Positions 34,975-44,399 of a stretch of DNA of 64,000 nucleotides are shown here, piece after piece (positions within the stretch are counted from its first letter, which is position 1; every line of letters begins with the position of its first letter). The position numbers and the translations under genes are program-made. The notes under the pieces are model-generated. The model did not search any database, was not told the DNA's origin, and saw only the letters and a program-made list of their open reading frames with translations. The DNA comes from Mucilaginibacter saanensis. Its GTDB lineage: Bacteria > Bacteroidota > Bacteroidia > Sphingobacteriales > Sphingobacteriaceae. The DNA lies in NCBI RefSeq assembly GCF_014200575.1, contig NZ_JACHBZ010000001.1, forward strand, positions 868,001 through 932,000, given 5' to 3'.

Positions 34975-35655
34975 TTATAACGCCGGTTTTACGCCGCCAA
35001 AAACAACAAAATTCAGATTCTTGTATATACAATCAACCTCGGTAAATCCTGTTTTTTCAAGCATTTGAAGCTGTGTTTCAAGCAGGGCAAATTTGTCAAG
35101 CTTAATGCGTTCAAAGGCCCGGTTAATGGCATCATCATCAAGGCCTGAGTTTAAAACGGTATCGTTCCATTGGTTTTTATAAAAACTATCAAATAGCGGT
35201 GTGCGCCCGGATACCTGGTCGGCATTAATAAACAAACCGCCGGGGTTCAAAGCGTGATAAACCTTATGATACAGGTTTTCTTTTTCGTTATCCTCCAAAT
35301 GATGTATAGCCAGTGCCGATATGATGATGTCAAATTTACCGGACAGGTCATCGCCCGAAAAATCAAACTCCATAAAGCTGAAATTATTCAGGCCGTTAAA
35401 GCGCCGCCGGGCTACGTCAAGCATATCCACCGAAAGATCGGCAAGAGTAAATTGCAATGCCGGATTTTGCTCGTAAACAAACCATGAAAATAAGCCTGTG
35501 CCTGCGCCAAGGTCAAGCACGGTTTTAGCATTTATTATGCTTTTTATCACGGGAAGTCCGGCGGTGTAAAAATCGCGGAAACAGGGTATAAGCTGCTCCC
35601 GTTGTGCATCGTATTTTTTGGAGATATGATCAAATTGTTGTTTTACTGTATTCAT
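34975..35655 (-). CDS. Class I SAM-dependent methyltransferase
   Basis: A 226-residue methyltransferase with motif I VLDLGAGTGLFSWFVYEQ (about 44-61), motif II FTLADLSVDMLDVAR and the motif near FDIIISALAIHHLED. It transfers a methyl group from SAM to an unknown small molecule. The PEBP-like gene lies six bases upstream on the same strand, so they are probably one unit. Confidence 0.87.
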   Translation of the reverse strand: MNTVKQQFDHISKKYDAQREQLIPCFRDFYTAGLPVIKSIINAKTVLDLGAGTGLFSWFVYEQNPALQFTLADLSVDMLDVARRRFNGLNNFSFMEFDFSGDDLSGKFDIIISALAIHHLEDNEKENLYHKVYHALNPGGLFINADQVSGRTPLFDSFYKNQWNDTVLNSGLDDDAINRAFERIKLDKFALLETQLQMLEKTGFTEVDCIYKNLNFVVFGGVKPAL

Positions 35656-35661
35656 GTTACG

Positions 35662-36204
35662 TTATCTTTTGTAATATACAATTAGTGATGCTTTGGCTAT
35701 AATATTTTGGTTAAGCATAAAGCCTGTTAACGCTGCGGATGCTTTGTTATCTGTCCCAAGTTTGGCGCTTTTTAAGGCATAAACAGTAATCACATAGCCA
35801 TGGGCAGTGTCATTTTGCGGAGGGCAGGGGCCACCGTAGCCTGGTACGCCAAAATCTGTAAGGCCCTGTATGCTTCCGGCCGGTGCAAGTTTTGCGGATG
35901 GGTCACCTGCGCCCTGTTTAAGCTCATGTGTGCTTGCCGGGATATCAAAAATAACCCAATGCCACCACCCGCTGCCGGTAGGCGCTTGCGGATCGTAAAT
36001 GGTTACAGCAAAGCTTTGCGTACCTGCCGGGGCATTTTGCCACTCCAGTTGCGGCGATTTGTTGGCTCCGCTGCATCCAAAAGTGCCCGAGATAAATTCG
36101 TTAGTGAACTGACCGCCTAAATCGGCACTTTTAAGCGTAAAGGTTTGCGCTTGTGCGGTTGAACTTAAAATTGCAGCAAGCACCAGTAAAATGAATGTTT
36201 TCAT
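35662..36204 (-). CDS. YbhB/YbcL-type PEBP family protein, exported
   Basis: A 180-residue phosphatidylethanolamine-binding-protein-like protein: a signal peptide ending AQAQ at about 20, NKSPQLEWQNAPAGTQSFAVTIYDPQAPTGSGWWHWVIFDIP, and GVPGYGGPCPP with the ligand-pocket residues. Raf-kinase-inhibitor-like PEBPs bind phosphates or lipids. It is upstream of the methyltransferase in one unit. Confidence 0.9.
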   Translation of the reverse strand: MKTFILLVLAAILSSTAQAQTFTLKSADLGGQFTNEFISGTFGCSGANKSPQLEWQNAPAGTQSFAVTIYDPQAPTGSGWWHWVIFDIPASTHELKQGAGDPSAKLAPAGSIQGLTDFGVPGYGGPCPPQNDTAHGYVITVYALKSAKLGTDNKASAALTGFMLNQNIIAKASLIVYYKR

Positions 36205-36295
36205 AACGATTCCGGATAATATTTATTTATCCAAAAGTGCGTTTGTTTGGCACAGGTCAGTTAATGCTGCCGGCTCAAAAACTATTGAAAAAAGC

Positions 36296-37156
36296 TCATA
36301 TCAGCGCTGTATTAAGTTGGTATTGTTTAGGGCTTACGCCAAACTGCTTTTTAAATGCCGATGAAAAATTAGATAGGTTATCATACCCAAAATCCAGATA
36401 CAGGGATGAGGCGTTTTTGCCCATTGATAGTTGCTGCCGGGCTAATTCAAGCTTACGCTCGCGGATGTATTTTCCGGGGGCTATATGATAAGCTTTTTCA
36501 AAATCGCGTTTAAAGGATGCCAGGCTTTTGTGCGACAGAAAAGCAAGCTCATCAAGCGTAAGGTTATTGAAGAGATTATTCTCCACAATGTTCTTAAGCT
36601 GTAACGAAGTTGAAGGCTTATTGCTTTGTAAAAGGGCCACCAATTGCTTCGGATAGCTTTGTAATAAAACCAGTAATAATTCCTCCACCTTGTTTACTGC
36701 CAACTGATACAATAGCTGTTGCCCCTCGTGTATTAATGCCTGTAAGCTTTTGATATAGCCCGCAAGATAATTGGTTTGCCTGAACTTAATATAATCGGGG
36801 TGGGAGGTTGTGGTAACATGGGTATTCAGTTGATGCTTGCTTAAAAAATCAAGTGCTATGCCTGCAGGGAAAAATATCAGTACACTGCTGTATTTATGCT
36901 CATTTAAAGTATGTTCAGCCATGATGGAATTGCCCTGAGGAATAACAATACCTTCGCCTGTATTTACTATTGTGTTGTTTGATGGGCGGAAAATGGCTTT
37001 TTCGCCATTAATTACAAAGCTTATAGCATAGCAATTAAATACCACCCTGCTTTTTTGCAGGCTATCATGTTCTTCATAATGAACAAATGAAATATCGCCC
37101 GCGGCAATCCTTTTTTGGTTCTCGGTGGCCTGTGGTATATAGATGTTGGTCATCAT
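36296..37156 (-). CDS. AraC family transcriptional regulator
   Basis: A 286-residue regulator; N-terminal cupin-like half (about 1-180) and C-terminal double HTH (SLASFKRDFEKAYHIAPGKYIRERKLELARQQL ... YLDFGYDNLSNFSSAFKKQFGVSPKQY). I prefer ATG 37156 (or 37153) over an in-frame TTG at 37162. It reads away from the PEBP/methyltransferase unit's upstream region and shares no operon; targets unknown. Confidence 0.9.
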   Translation of the reverse strand: MMTNIYIPQATENQKRIAAGDISFVHYEEHDSLQKSRVVFNCYAISFVINGEKAIFRPSNNTIVNTGEGIVIPQGNSIMAEHTLNEHKYSSVLIFFPAGIALDFLSKHQLNTHVTTTSHPDYIKFRQTNYLAGYIKSLQALIHEGQQLLYQLAVNKVEELLLVLLQSYPKQLVALLQSNKPSTSLQLKNIVENNLFNNLTLDELAFLSHKSLASFKRDFEKAYHIAPGKYIRERKLELARQQLSMGKNASSLYLDFGYDNLSNFSSAFKKQFGVSPKQYQLNTALI

Positions 37157-37220
37157 GTGCAATTAAAAAAGGTTAAGGTAGACCTTTTTTAATATATCAA
37201 CAACCATGCACCTTGTTAAT

Positions 37221-37727
37221 TTATTGAAGTTGTTCCGTAGTGGCCGGAGGTATTTTTAATTCAGGATTAAAGTTGGGCAGTAGTTGTTTTATCCGGATGG
37301 TGTTGGAATTGTTAAGATCAAGAAACGTCCAGTTTTTACCGCCATCATTACTTATCGCTAATAAATTACTGTGCGATAATATTCGGCCTTTAGGGGTTTT
37401 TAAGGTAATGTTTTCAGGCACCAAGCAATGTATTTCATCGCCTGCATTGTAAAATTTGCCAGGTTCGCCTATTGAAATTGCTTCAAAACTTATTCCCGCA
37501 CTTTTAAGCTGACCAATACCTAAGTAGATCAGTTTAAGCATTTTTTCTGTTCCGCCGCCCATTTGTACTGCTTTAGGGTAGGTATTGTTAATAACGGTTT
37601 CATAATCGCCCTTGATCATAGCTTGCGCCAAAACATTTGCCTGGTTCCTTACAACAGTGGTATCCTGTGCGTACAGGGTTATTGGCATTATTAAAATAAT
37701 CAGTAAACGGAAGGCACTCTTTATCAT
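37221..37727 (-). CDS. Secreted hypothetical protein (168 aa)
   Basis: A signal peptide ending LYAQD (about 20) and a mixed alpha/beta body, DYETVINNTYPKAVQMGGGTEKMLKLIYLGIGQLKSAG and ISNDGGKNWTFLDLNN, as seen in several Bacteroidota export proteins of NTF2-like or DUF type. No catalytic motif is visible. It begins one base after the phosphodiesterase gene stop (37729), so both are probably one operon with the phosphodiesterase first. Confidence 0.7.
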   Translation of the reverse strand: MIKSAFRLLIILIMPITLYAQDTTVVRNQANVLAQAMIKGDYETVINNTYPKAVQMGGGTEKMLKLIYLGIGQLKSAGISFEAISIGEPGKFYNAGDEIHCLVPENITLKTPKGRILSHSNLLAISNDGGKNWTFLDLNNSNTIRIKQLLPNFNPELKIPPATTEQLQ

Positions 37728-37728
37728 T

Positions 37729-39000
37729 TTATTTCATGGGTTTAATCAGAATATCATTGGCCAACTTGTCGGTGCTATCTGTTTTTCCTGTATATTCAAG
37801 TCCTAATATACTTCTTATCAGGTTAAAAACGTCCACATTTTCAAACGCGGGGATGGTTGTATGTGGTTTAAATGCCGGGCCCCAGGCAAAAAATGTGGCA
37901 TGCATGTCCTTAACAAGGTTTGGATCGTACCCATGCCAGCCTGGATGTATACTTTTATTGTATAAGTTGAAAACTTTAGGATAGTGCGGAATTAATAGTA
38001 TATCACCTATGCGGTTATGCCAGTCATCGCTTTGGGAATAATGCAATTTTGCAGGTACATTGGTTTTTAGATAAACATCATAATCTTTGGCCTGTCGTTT
38101 TAAATGGTTATAGGTAGCAGTGATATCGGCATCACCTTTAGCGTACAGCTCAACCAGTATACCATCGCCCGAAACAATAAACTTAGAAGTATCAATTGCT
38201 GCAGGGATGCTAATAGGATGTTGCTGATCAACGTTGGTCATGCCGTGGTCAGATACAAATACAAAGTTAACATCAAGTCCGGTTGTCTTTACGGCTTTGG
38301 TCAGTTCGCTAACTGCCGAATCAACAAAATGAACTTCATGGGCCGTTTCCGGTGCATCAGGGCCGTATAAGTGCCCTGCATGGTCAACCTGTGGGAAGTA
38401 GAAGGTGATCAGGTGAGGACGGTCTTCGGCCGGCAGGTTCAGCCAGTTTACAACGGCGCTGATACGATCGCGTATGGCTATCTTTTCGTTATAAACGTAG
38501 TAATAGGTGGGGGTAATGTTTTGTATGGCGGCCTCAGATGCCACCCAGTAAAAGCTGGCCGATAATAAATGTTGCTGCTCGGCAAGCACCCAGAGAGGTG
38601 CTCCATGGTACCAGGATCCGTCGGCTACCTTTGCCTTATTGCCCATAGTGTAAAAGTCATGGCGGTCGCGGTCATAAAAGGTATTGTTCACCAAACCCGA
38701 GTGCGAAGGGTATAAACCACTTACCATGGCGTAATGGTTAGGAAAGGTTACCGATGGGTAAGACGGAATCATGGATGTTGCCCTTACACCCTGGTTGCTT
38801 AAGGTAAGCAAATTTGAAGCGTTGTATTTTTGAGCATAATTATACCGGAAACCATCGGCTGAGATCAGGATCACATAAGGCTTTTTTTGTTGTTCAGAGG
38901 TGTTTTTACGGCCGGGTACAATTTTTTGAATGGTATCAGTTTGTGCACGAGCGCTCACAGCCCATAAAAAGCAAAGCAAAAGTATAGTGTAGTTTTTCAT
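37729..39000 (-). CDS. Nucleotide pyrophosphatase/phosphodiesterase (alkaline phosphatase superfamily)
   Basis: A 423-residue exported enzyme with a signal peptide ending ARAQ. Metal and nucleophile sites match NPP enzymes: ISADGFRYNYAQ (Asp), MIPSYPSVTFPNHYAMVSG with the Thr nucleophile, YFPQVDHAGHLYGP (Asp/His) and VFVSDHGMTNV. It hydrolyses phosphodiesters or pyrophosphates in the periplasm. The small exported protein gene follows one base downstream. Substrate unknown. Confidence 0.92.
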   Translation of the reverse strand: MKNYTILLLCFLWAVSARAQTDTIQKIVPGRKNTSEQQKKPYVILISADGFRYNYAQKYNASNLLTLSNQGVRATSMIPSYPSVTFPNHYAMVSGLYPSHSGLVNNTFYDRDRHDFYTMGNKAKVADGSWYHGAPLWVLAEQQHLLSASFYWVASEAAIQNITPTYYYVYNEKIAIRDRISAVVNWLNLPAEDRPHLITFYFPQVDHAGHLYGPDAPETAHEVHFVDSAVSELTKAVKTTGLDVNFVFVSDHGMTNVDQQHPISIPAAIDTSKFIVSGDGILVELYAKGDADITATYNHLKRQAKDYDVYLKTNVPAKLHYSQSDDWHNRIGDILLIPHYPKVFNLYNKSIHPGWHGYDPNLVKDMHATFFAWGPAFKPHTTIPAFENVDVFNLIRSILGLEYTGKTDSTDKLANDILIKPMK

Positions 39001-39156
39001 GAATAAATATTACGCGCCAAAATTAGGCCATTTGTGTTACGGGGATAATAACAGCCTGTTAACCCTGTTGAATTTTAACATACTATAGTTGATTTTTTAC
39101 AAGATGTTTATAAAGTGGCCGCGTTAATTTACATTGATCACTTCAATTATAAAGTA

Positions 39157-40131
39157 ATGAGATCAATCTTAGTTTTTTTTGCGGCTATCGGTATCTTTCA
39201 CGTATCAGTTGCTCAGAACCTATCGCCGGTTGCCAGGAACGGCGCATTAAAGGTAGACGGCGGTAAAATAGTGAACCAACAAGGTGTTGCACCCCGGCTT
39301 AGGGGAATTAGTTTTTCGTGGAGTTTATGGCAGGGGCGTAAGTATTATACCCCTGCGGTTGTTAATTGGCTTGGTAATGATTTTAAGGTTTCCATCATTA
39401 GGGCTGCAATGGGCGTTCAGCCGGATAGTGGTTATTTACAGCAGCCCAAAGAGCAAAAAAAACTTATTGTAAGTGTAGTTGACCAAGCCATTAAAGATGG
39501 TATGTATGTGCTTATAGACTGGCACGACCATAACTCAAACCTGCATACCGAACAGGCAAAAGCGTTTTTTAAGCAAATGGCACAAAAGTATAAGGGCGTA
39601 CCTAACGTGATATATGAAATATGGAACGAACCCGCAGCTACAGACTGGGCCACGGTAAAAAGTTATGCCTTACAGGTAATTACGGTTATACGCCAATATG
39701 ATAAGGATAATATTATAGTGGTAGGCAGCCCGCATTGGGATCAGGATGTTGATGTGGCCGCTGCCGACCCGATAAAAGGGTTTAACAATATTGCTTATTC
39801 CTTCCATTTTTACGCGAGCGACCCTTATCACCAGGATGCTTTGCGTGCTAAGGCAGACAAGGCTATTAAACTCGGGCTGCCATTAATAATTACAGAGTGG
39901 GGCGTGGGCGAAGCCAATGGCGATGGCAAGTTTGACTTAGAGAAAACAAATACCTGGTTAAAATGGATGGAAGATAATCAGTTAAGCTGGGCTAATTGGA
40001 ACATTACCGATAAACACGAAACTACTGCAATTTTGCAAAAGGATGCCCCTGTAAACGGCGGCTGGACACCAGCTAACCTAACTCCTGCAGGCGCCTATAT
40101 CAGAAATGAACTGCGCGACTTGAATAAATAG
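39157..40131 (+). CDS. Glycoside hydrolase family 5 (cellulase/endoglucanase-like)
   Basis: A 324-residue secreted GH5 enzyme. Signal peptide MRSILVFFAAIGIFHVSVAQ. The barrel shows RAAMGVQPDSG, VLIDWHDHN, acid/base Glu in VIYEIWNEPA and nucleophile Glu in LIITEWGVGEANG, as in GH5 endoglucanases. I start at ATG 39157; a GTG at 39115 adds 14 residues before the signal peptide. A bidirectional terminator follows. The activity on cellulose or a related glucan is inferred. Confidence 0.9.
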   Translation: MRSILVFFAAIGIFHVSVAQNLSPVARNGALKVDGGKIVNQQGVAPRLRGISFSWSLWQGRKYYTPAVVNWLGNDFKVSIIRAAMGVQPDSGYLQQPKEQKKLIVSVVDQAIKDGMYVLIDWHDHNSNLHTEQAKAFFKQMAQKYKGVPNVIYEIWNEPAATDWATVKSYALQVITVIRQYDKDNIIVVGSPHWDQDVDVAAADPIKGFNNIAYSFHFYASDPYHQDALRAKADKAIKLGLPLIITEWGVGEANGDGKFDLEKTNTWLKWMEDNQLSWANWNITDKHETTAILQKDAPVNGGWTPANLTPAGAYIRNELRDLNK

Positions 40132-40147
40132 AGATCAAACAAAAAAG

Positions 40148-40182
40148 GCCCTGCAACTTTTAATAAATTGCAGGGCTTCTTT
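40148..40182. terminator. Bidirectional terminator after GH5 and the esterase gene
   Basis: GCCCTGCAA (40148-40156) pairs perfectly with TTGCAGGGC (40168-40176); a T-run follows, and an A-run precedes, so both convergent genes are served. Confidence 0.8.
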
Positions 40183-40189
40183 TTCTTGA

Positions 40190-41773
40190 TTATTTGCGTT
40201 TTAAGGCTTCGGCAATAGCTTTTTCGGCCAATGGCTCCATTACCTTATAGCCAGCCAGGTTTGGGTGTACACCATCCCCGGACAATGCTTTAGGTATACC
40301 TTTTTGTTCATCTGCCATTGTCGAAAAATAGTCGAGATAAACGATGTGGTTTTTATTGGCATAGTCTTTTATCATAGCATTAAGTCGCTCCACCTTTAGT
40401 GCGGGCTCCATACCGGGGCGCCACGGAAAAGCTACCGCCGGTAATACCGATGACAAAACTACTTTGATACCGGCTGCCTTGGCAAGCAGTGCCATAGATT
40501 GTATATTGCCAAAAACGTCTTCCAGTTTTATAGGGCCATTGTTTTCGGCAATGTCATTAATACCGGCCAGTATTACCACAACGGAGGGTTTTAAGTTGAT
40601 AACATCATCGCGGAAACGCACGAGCATCTGGGTGGTGGTTTGCCCGCTGATACCGCGATTGTAATAAGGCTTACCATTCCAGAATGATGGGTCGGCGTTT
40701 ATCCAGAAATCAGTAATGGAATCACCCATATATACCACACTTTTTGATTTATCGGCTGCCGCTGTTATCTTGCTGTTGTCAGCGTCATAACGTTTAATAT
40801 TTGCCCAGTCTTTGTGAAATGCCTCATCATATTTTTTACGATTGTTTTCTGCCTGCTGTTCCTTTTCATGCGGTGATACGGCTTTAGGATCTATCGGGTT
40901 TAAAAAGCCCTTTAAGCCCAGCCAGTCATTAAAGCGTTCAATCCAGTTATCAGTAGGTAAATCCTGCTTGCGCATACCAAAACCATGACCGCCTTTGGCG
41001 TACATGTGTAATTCAGCGCTGTGTTTTGAATCTATCCATTTTGTATAGAGGTTAACGCTGTGCGGTGCAAGGCCTAAATTATCATCAGTAGCGGCTGTTA
41101 TAAACATTGGAGGTGCATCGGCAGGAATGGCAGACTGCAATGCTGGTGGGAAATAGGGGTAAACGGGGGCAACAAAATCAGGTTTGTTAGCAGGTGTATA
41201 GTTAAAGGCTGATGCCGCAGCCAGGGTACCGCCGGCAGAGAAACCCATGATACCGATACGTGATGGCGAAAGATTATACTCCGCGGCATGTTCGCGCACA
41301 TAGGTTATGGCCAGCCTGGCATCGGCAATACCTAATGGAATTACCTTGCTCACTTGCTGTTCAAAATCTTTTTTGGCCATTTGAGCCACCAATTCACCCA
41401 CCGGATCATTGGTAAGGCTATGAACTACCCTGTATTTTAACACAAAGGCGGCAACGCCATGTTGGTTAAGCCATTTAGCCTCATCGTTACCCTCACTGTT
41501 GATCGATAGCGTATGGAACCCACCGCCCGGGCAAATAATAACCGCTGTACCTGTAGCAATTGACGCATCAGGTAAAAATACCCCCAAGCTGGGGTGTACT
41601 ACATTATAAATCACTTTGGTGTTAAATGCATTGTTCTCGCTTTCGCCTTCGGTCCAGTTCCAGTTTTCAGAACCTGGGGCTGCGCCGGGGTATAGTTGAA
41701 TAACTTTTTGTTGTGCTTTTACGCTGACAGCAAAAAACGCCAGCAACATAAGTGTTAGTTTTATAGGCTTCAT
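40190..41773 (-). CDS. Fused alpha/beta-hydrolase and SGNH/GDSL esterase
   Basis: A 527-residue exported enzyme with two hydrolase domains in one chain. A signal peptide ends VKAQQ. Residues about 60-285 are an alpha/beta-hydrolase (CPGGGFH oxyanion block, nucleophile elbow MGFSAGGTLAA, late GGHGFGM with the His). Residues about 345-525 are an SGNH hydrolase: YMGDSITDFW, RGISGQTTTQ, LAGINDIAEN, GDGVHPNLAGY. Two esterases with different folds in one exported protein suggest removal of two kinds of ester group (for example acetyl and another acyl) from one polysaccharide. Substrate unknown. Confidence 0.88.
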   Translation of the reverse strand: MKPIKLTLMLLAFFAVSVKAQQKVIQLYPGAAPGSENWNWTEGESENNAFNTKVIYNVVHPSLGVFLPDASIATGTAVIICPGGGFHTLSINSEGNDEAKWLNQHGVAAFVLKYRVVHSLTNDPVGELVAQMAKKDFEQQVSKVIPLGIADARLAITYVREHAAEYNLSPSRIGIMGFSAGGTLAAASAFNYTPANKPDFVAPVYPYFPPALQSAIPADAPPMFITAATDDNLGLAPHSVNLYTKWIDSKHSAELHMYAKGGHGFGMRKQDLPTDNWIERFNDWLGLKGFLNPIDPKAVSPHEKEQQAENNRKKYDEAFHKDWANIKRYDADNSKITAAADKSKSVVYMGDSITDFWINADPSFWNGKPYYNRGISGQTTTQMLVRFRDDVINLKPSVVVILAGINDIAENNGPIKLEDVFGNIQSMALLAKAAGIKVVLSSVLPAVAFPWRPGMEPALKVERLNAMIKDYANKNHIVYLDYFSTMADEQKGIPKALSGDGVHPNLAGYKVMEPLAEKAIAEALKRK

Positions 41774-41952
41774 TAAATTGGTGATTTAAGGCTAAATGTA
41801 GTGCATAATTACAATAAAATAAAGCACCCTGTGTACGATTAATACACCTAAGGCTGGTTTATGCAACCTGCAGTGTCACAATCTTGTATTTAAGTTGCGC
41901 CGCTATAGTTTCCAGACAATGTTTTAGGTATATTCATCACGCAGAACTTTAT

Positions 41953-42417
41953 ATGATGATGCCGGACAAGCTAAATAAAATCTTCTTCGCTACTATTCTT
42001 CCGGTATGGCTACTGTCATGCGGTAAACACAATAAGGTTTTTGAAAGTAATTGCAATAGCGGTATCATTTTTAAGAAGGTTGAGTTTACCGAGCTGTTAA
42101 ACCATCTTGAAAAATACGATAAGCAGTATGTAGAGGTTACCGGTAAGTATGCCGAAGGTTTTGAACAGTCGGCATTATTTAATGATAGTCTTTTTGCTGA
42201 TCATTCTTTAAAAAAAGCACTCTGGGTTGATTTTAGTCAGGAATGTCCGCTGTACTTAACAGGTACCAGGGTTGGGTTGTTTGAGTATAATAACGGCACT
42301 TTTACGCAGATTAATAAAAGTTATATTACCATTAAGGGTAAGATTAACATGCATAATACAGGGCATTTAAATCAGTATAAGGGATCAATAGATAGAGTTA
42401 GTTTTATTAAATTATAG
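41953..42417 (+). CDS. Hypothetical lipoprotein (about 154 aa)
   Basis: From ATG 41953 the product starts MMMPDKLNKIFFATILPVWLLSCGKHN, a lipoprotein leader with the Cys at about 22. The mature part, with FTELLNHLEKYDKQYVEVTGKYAEGFEQSALF and LTGTRVGLFEYNNGTF, looks like an OB-like beta protein, but no family is recognised. An upstream ATG at 41884 would extend it by 23 residues in front of the leader and is rejected. The neighbouring 250 bases are very AT-rich. Confidence 0.65.
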   Translation: MMMPDKLNKIFFATILPVWLLSCGKHNKVFESNCNSGIIFKKVEFTELLNHLEKYDKQYVEVTGKYAEGFEQSALFNDSLFADHSLKKALWVDFSQECPLYLTGTRVGLFEYNNGTFTQINKSYITIKGKINMHNTGHLNQYKGSIDRVSFIKL

Positions 42418-42671
42418 TTTAAATAGTTCTTAAATATTTACTTATTTAACTGATATATGCTATTTTGATTGATTATAATTGAATTATAGTTAAATAATAA
42501 TTTTTTTACAACAATAATTAATTAATTATTATTATTGTAATAATAAATGAACAACGCAATGCCGCAATGAATAATATACAAGGGGGAACTTTATATGAAA
42601 CCAACGTGGATAGGTACCGGCAAGTAATATACGATAGTTAGTTACCCGCCGCAGGGGGGATTACATATTGC

Positions 42672-43094
42672 TTAAAACGAAATATGAAGTTTATTGGTAT
42701 TGGCAAACGTTTTGAGCATATTAACAGTAATATGATCTGTACTGTCTGACAGGGTTTTATCGGGTGCTGAAAGAAATCCCTCAATTTCCAGCAATGTTTC
42801 TGCATTTACTGATGCAAAACCCATTGTCCAATCGGGGAAGTTTCTTGCTTTTAATGTACCGCTGGTCAGTTTTATAACGTTCTTGTGTCTTGAATCCAGC
42901 TCAATGGTTTTATAAATCATAGCAATGCTGTTTTTATCACCTTCAAGAACCTGCATAAATGTACCTTCGCAGTATAATAACATGCCGGTTACGTCATGTT
43001 TTTTATTTTTATCACGTGAAACTTTCAGTAAATCTATCAGTTCCTTTTCACTCATCAGCGTTTTAGCTGTGCTTACATAAACAATATATTCCAT
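42672..43094 (-). CDS. BLUF domain blue-light receptor (single domain)
   Basis: A 140-residue protein consisting of a BLUF domain (about 1-95) plus a short helical tail. Key photochemistry residues are visible: Tyr6 (IVYVSTA), Asn30 (SRDKNKKHDVTGML), Gln48 (GTFMQVLEG), Trp89 and Met91 (FPDWTMGF). BLUF binds FAD and signals on blue light through the Tyr-Gln hydrogen-bond network. There is no output domain, so a partner protein must carry the signal. Its partner is not evident from the neighbours. It is transcribed alone. Confidence 0.9.
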   Translation of the reverse strand: MEYIVYVSTAKTLMSEKELIDLLKVSRDKNKKHDVTGMLLYCEGTFMQVLEGDKNSIAMIYKTIELDSRHKNVIKLTSGTLKARNFPDWTMGFASVNAETLLEIEGFLSAPDKTLSDSTDHITVNMLKTFANTNKLHISF

Positions 43095-43232
43095 TTAACA
43101 GGGGGCTATCCAAAAAAGTACATGTTATAACGCACAACGGATATGGGCAAATATTGTTTTTTTTATGAGAAAATTATTTTGTTTTGTGCTATATCATTGT
43201 AAAATGTTAAACAACAGGGTTGTAGACAACCG

Positions 43233-43994
43233 TTAGATATTAATTTTCAGGCCATCATAGGCCAGTTTAATATTTGGTGGTAATTCTTTTGAGATCTCCT
43301 CATGTTTACCTAAACAGTGGCTTATATGTGTGAGGTAGGTTTGTTCTGCACCTATATCGTAAGCAAAAGCTATGGCCTCGTCAAGTGTAAAGTGCGATAT
43401 ATGTGTTTGTTTTTGCAGCGCATTAATCACAAGCGTTCTTGTTCCCTCTATTTTTTCCTTTTCAGCTGCTGATACCGTTTTTGCATCGGTGATATAAGTA
43501 AAGTCATTGATCCGGAACCCTAACACCGGTAGTTTATAGTGTAAAACCTCAATCGGGGTGAAATTTACGCTCCCTATGGAAAAAGGACGCAGATCAATAG
43601 GATGGACAACAACCTGTGGAATACCCGGATAACTGGTGCCATCAAAAATATAAGGAAACTCACGTACCAACGCTTTTTGTACACGTATATCTGCATATAC
43701 ATCAACCGCACCTTTTTGCCGGTAATTAAAGGCCCGTATGTCATCCATACCAGCAATATGATCTTTGTGCTCATGGGTAAACACAATGGCATCCAGGTGC
43801 TTTACACCGGCACGCAGCATTTGATACCTAAAATCGGGACCTGAATCAATAACTATAGTTTTGTCTTCGGCCTCTATTAAAACAGAGGTACGCAGGCGTT
43901 TGTCGCGCGTATCGGGCGATGTGCATACCTCGCAGCCGCAGGCTATAACAGGTACACCCTGTGAAGTTCCGGTTCCTAAGAATGTTATGGTCAC
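43233..43994 (-). CDS. PhnP-like metallo-beta-lactamase-fold hydrolase
   Basis: A 253-residue MBL-fold phosphodiesterase: ITFLGTGTSQGVPVIACGCEVCTS (with Cys residues of a structural zinc site), TSVLIEAEDKTIVIDSGPDFR, the metal-binding FTHEHKDHIAGMDD and ISHCLGKH near the end. Such enzymes hydrolyse cyclic nucleotides or 5-phosphoribosyl cyclic phosphate. The start is GTG 43994, overlapping the upstream stop by four bases (GTGA), implying translational coupling with the 90-residue gene. Confidence 0.88.
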   Translation of the reverse strand: MTITFLGTGTSQGVPVIACGCEVCTSPDTRDKRLRTSVLIEAEDKTIVIDSGPDFRYQMLRAGVKHLDAIVFTHEHKDHIAGMDDIRAFNYRQKGAVDVYADIRVQKALVREFPYIFDGTSYPGIPQVVVHPIDLRPFSIGSVNFTPIEVLHYKLPVLGFRINDFTYITDAKTVSAAEKEKIEGTRTLVINALQKQTHISHFTLDEAIAFAYDIGAEQTYLTHISHCLGKHEEISKELPPNIKLAYDGLKINI

Positions 43995-44263
43995 AGCTGC
44001 AGTTTAGTTTGTTTAATTTCCTGCAAAAGTGCGACCTGTTTGTCGTCAAGCAGTTTATAATCTACCTCGAGTTCACGTAAAAGTTCTACAATGGCCAGTA
44101 TCTTGCTCTCGAGGTTTGAGAAACGGTTAACAATAACCATACGGCTATTGAGTAAGAGGCATGATCCTGTTTTAAAATTACCTTTTTCATAGCGTACCCT
44201 GTACCCGGCCGATTTTAGCAGTAGCTCTAATTTTTCAAGGGTATGGTTAGTTGCGGGCAGCAT
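43991..44263 (-). CDS. Conserved small hypothetical protein (90 aa)
   Basis: Starts at ATG 44263 and its stop overlaps the GTG start of the PhnP-like gene by four bases. KGNFKTGSCLLLNSRMVIVNRFSNLESKILAIVELLRELEVDYKLLDDKQVALLQEI suggests two strands and two helices. No function is known. The coupling suggests a shared role with the MBL hydrolase. Confidence 0.7.
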   Translation of the reverse strand: MLPATNHTLEKLELLLKSAGYRVRYEKGNFKTGSCLLLNSRMVIVNRFSNLESKILAIVELLRELEVDYKLLDDKQVALLQEIKQTKLQL

Positions 44264-44399
44264 TATTTCAAAATTAGCAAAAGTAAGTGTATTTACAGGT
44301 TGAATTTCCGGAATTTTGAAAAGCTGACATACCGTTAACTTGAATTTGTAGAAGTTATATGTTTATATTTAGATAACCTTTTATCCTAAATATCACCCA

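Noticed and set aside
42513..42530. 18-bp AT-only palindrome (AATAATTAA / TTAATTATT)
   Set aside because: Made only of A and T in an AT-rich spacer, so symmetry is likely by chance; it may act as a weak terminator only.
42567..42641. 24-codon ORF near the BLUF gene
   Set aside because: Too short and without context or known motif to support a gene.
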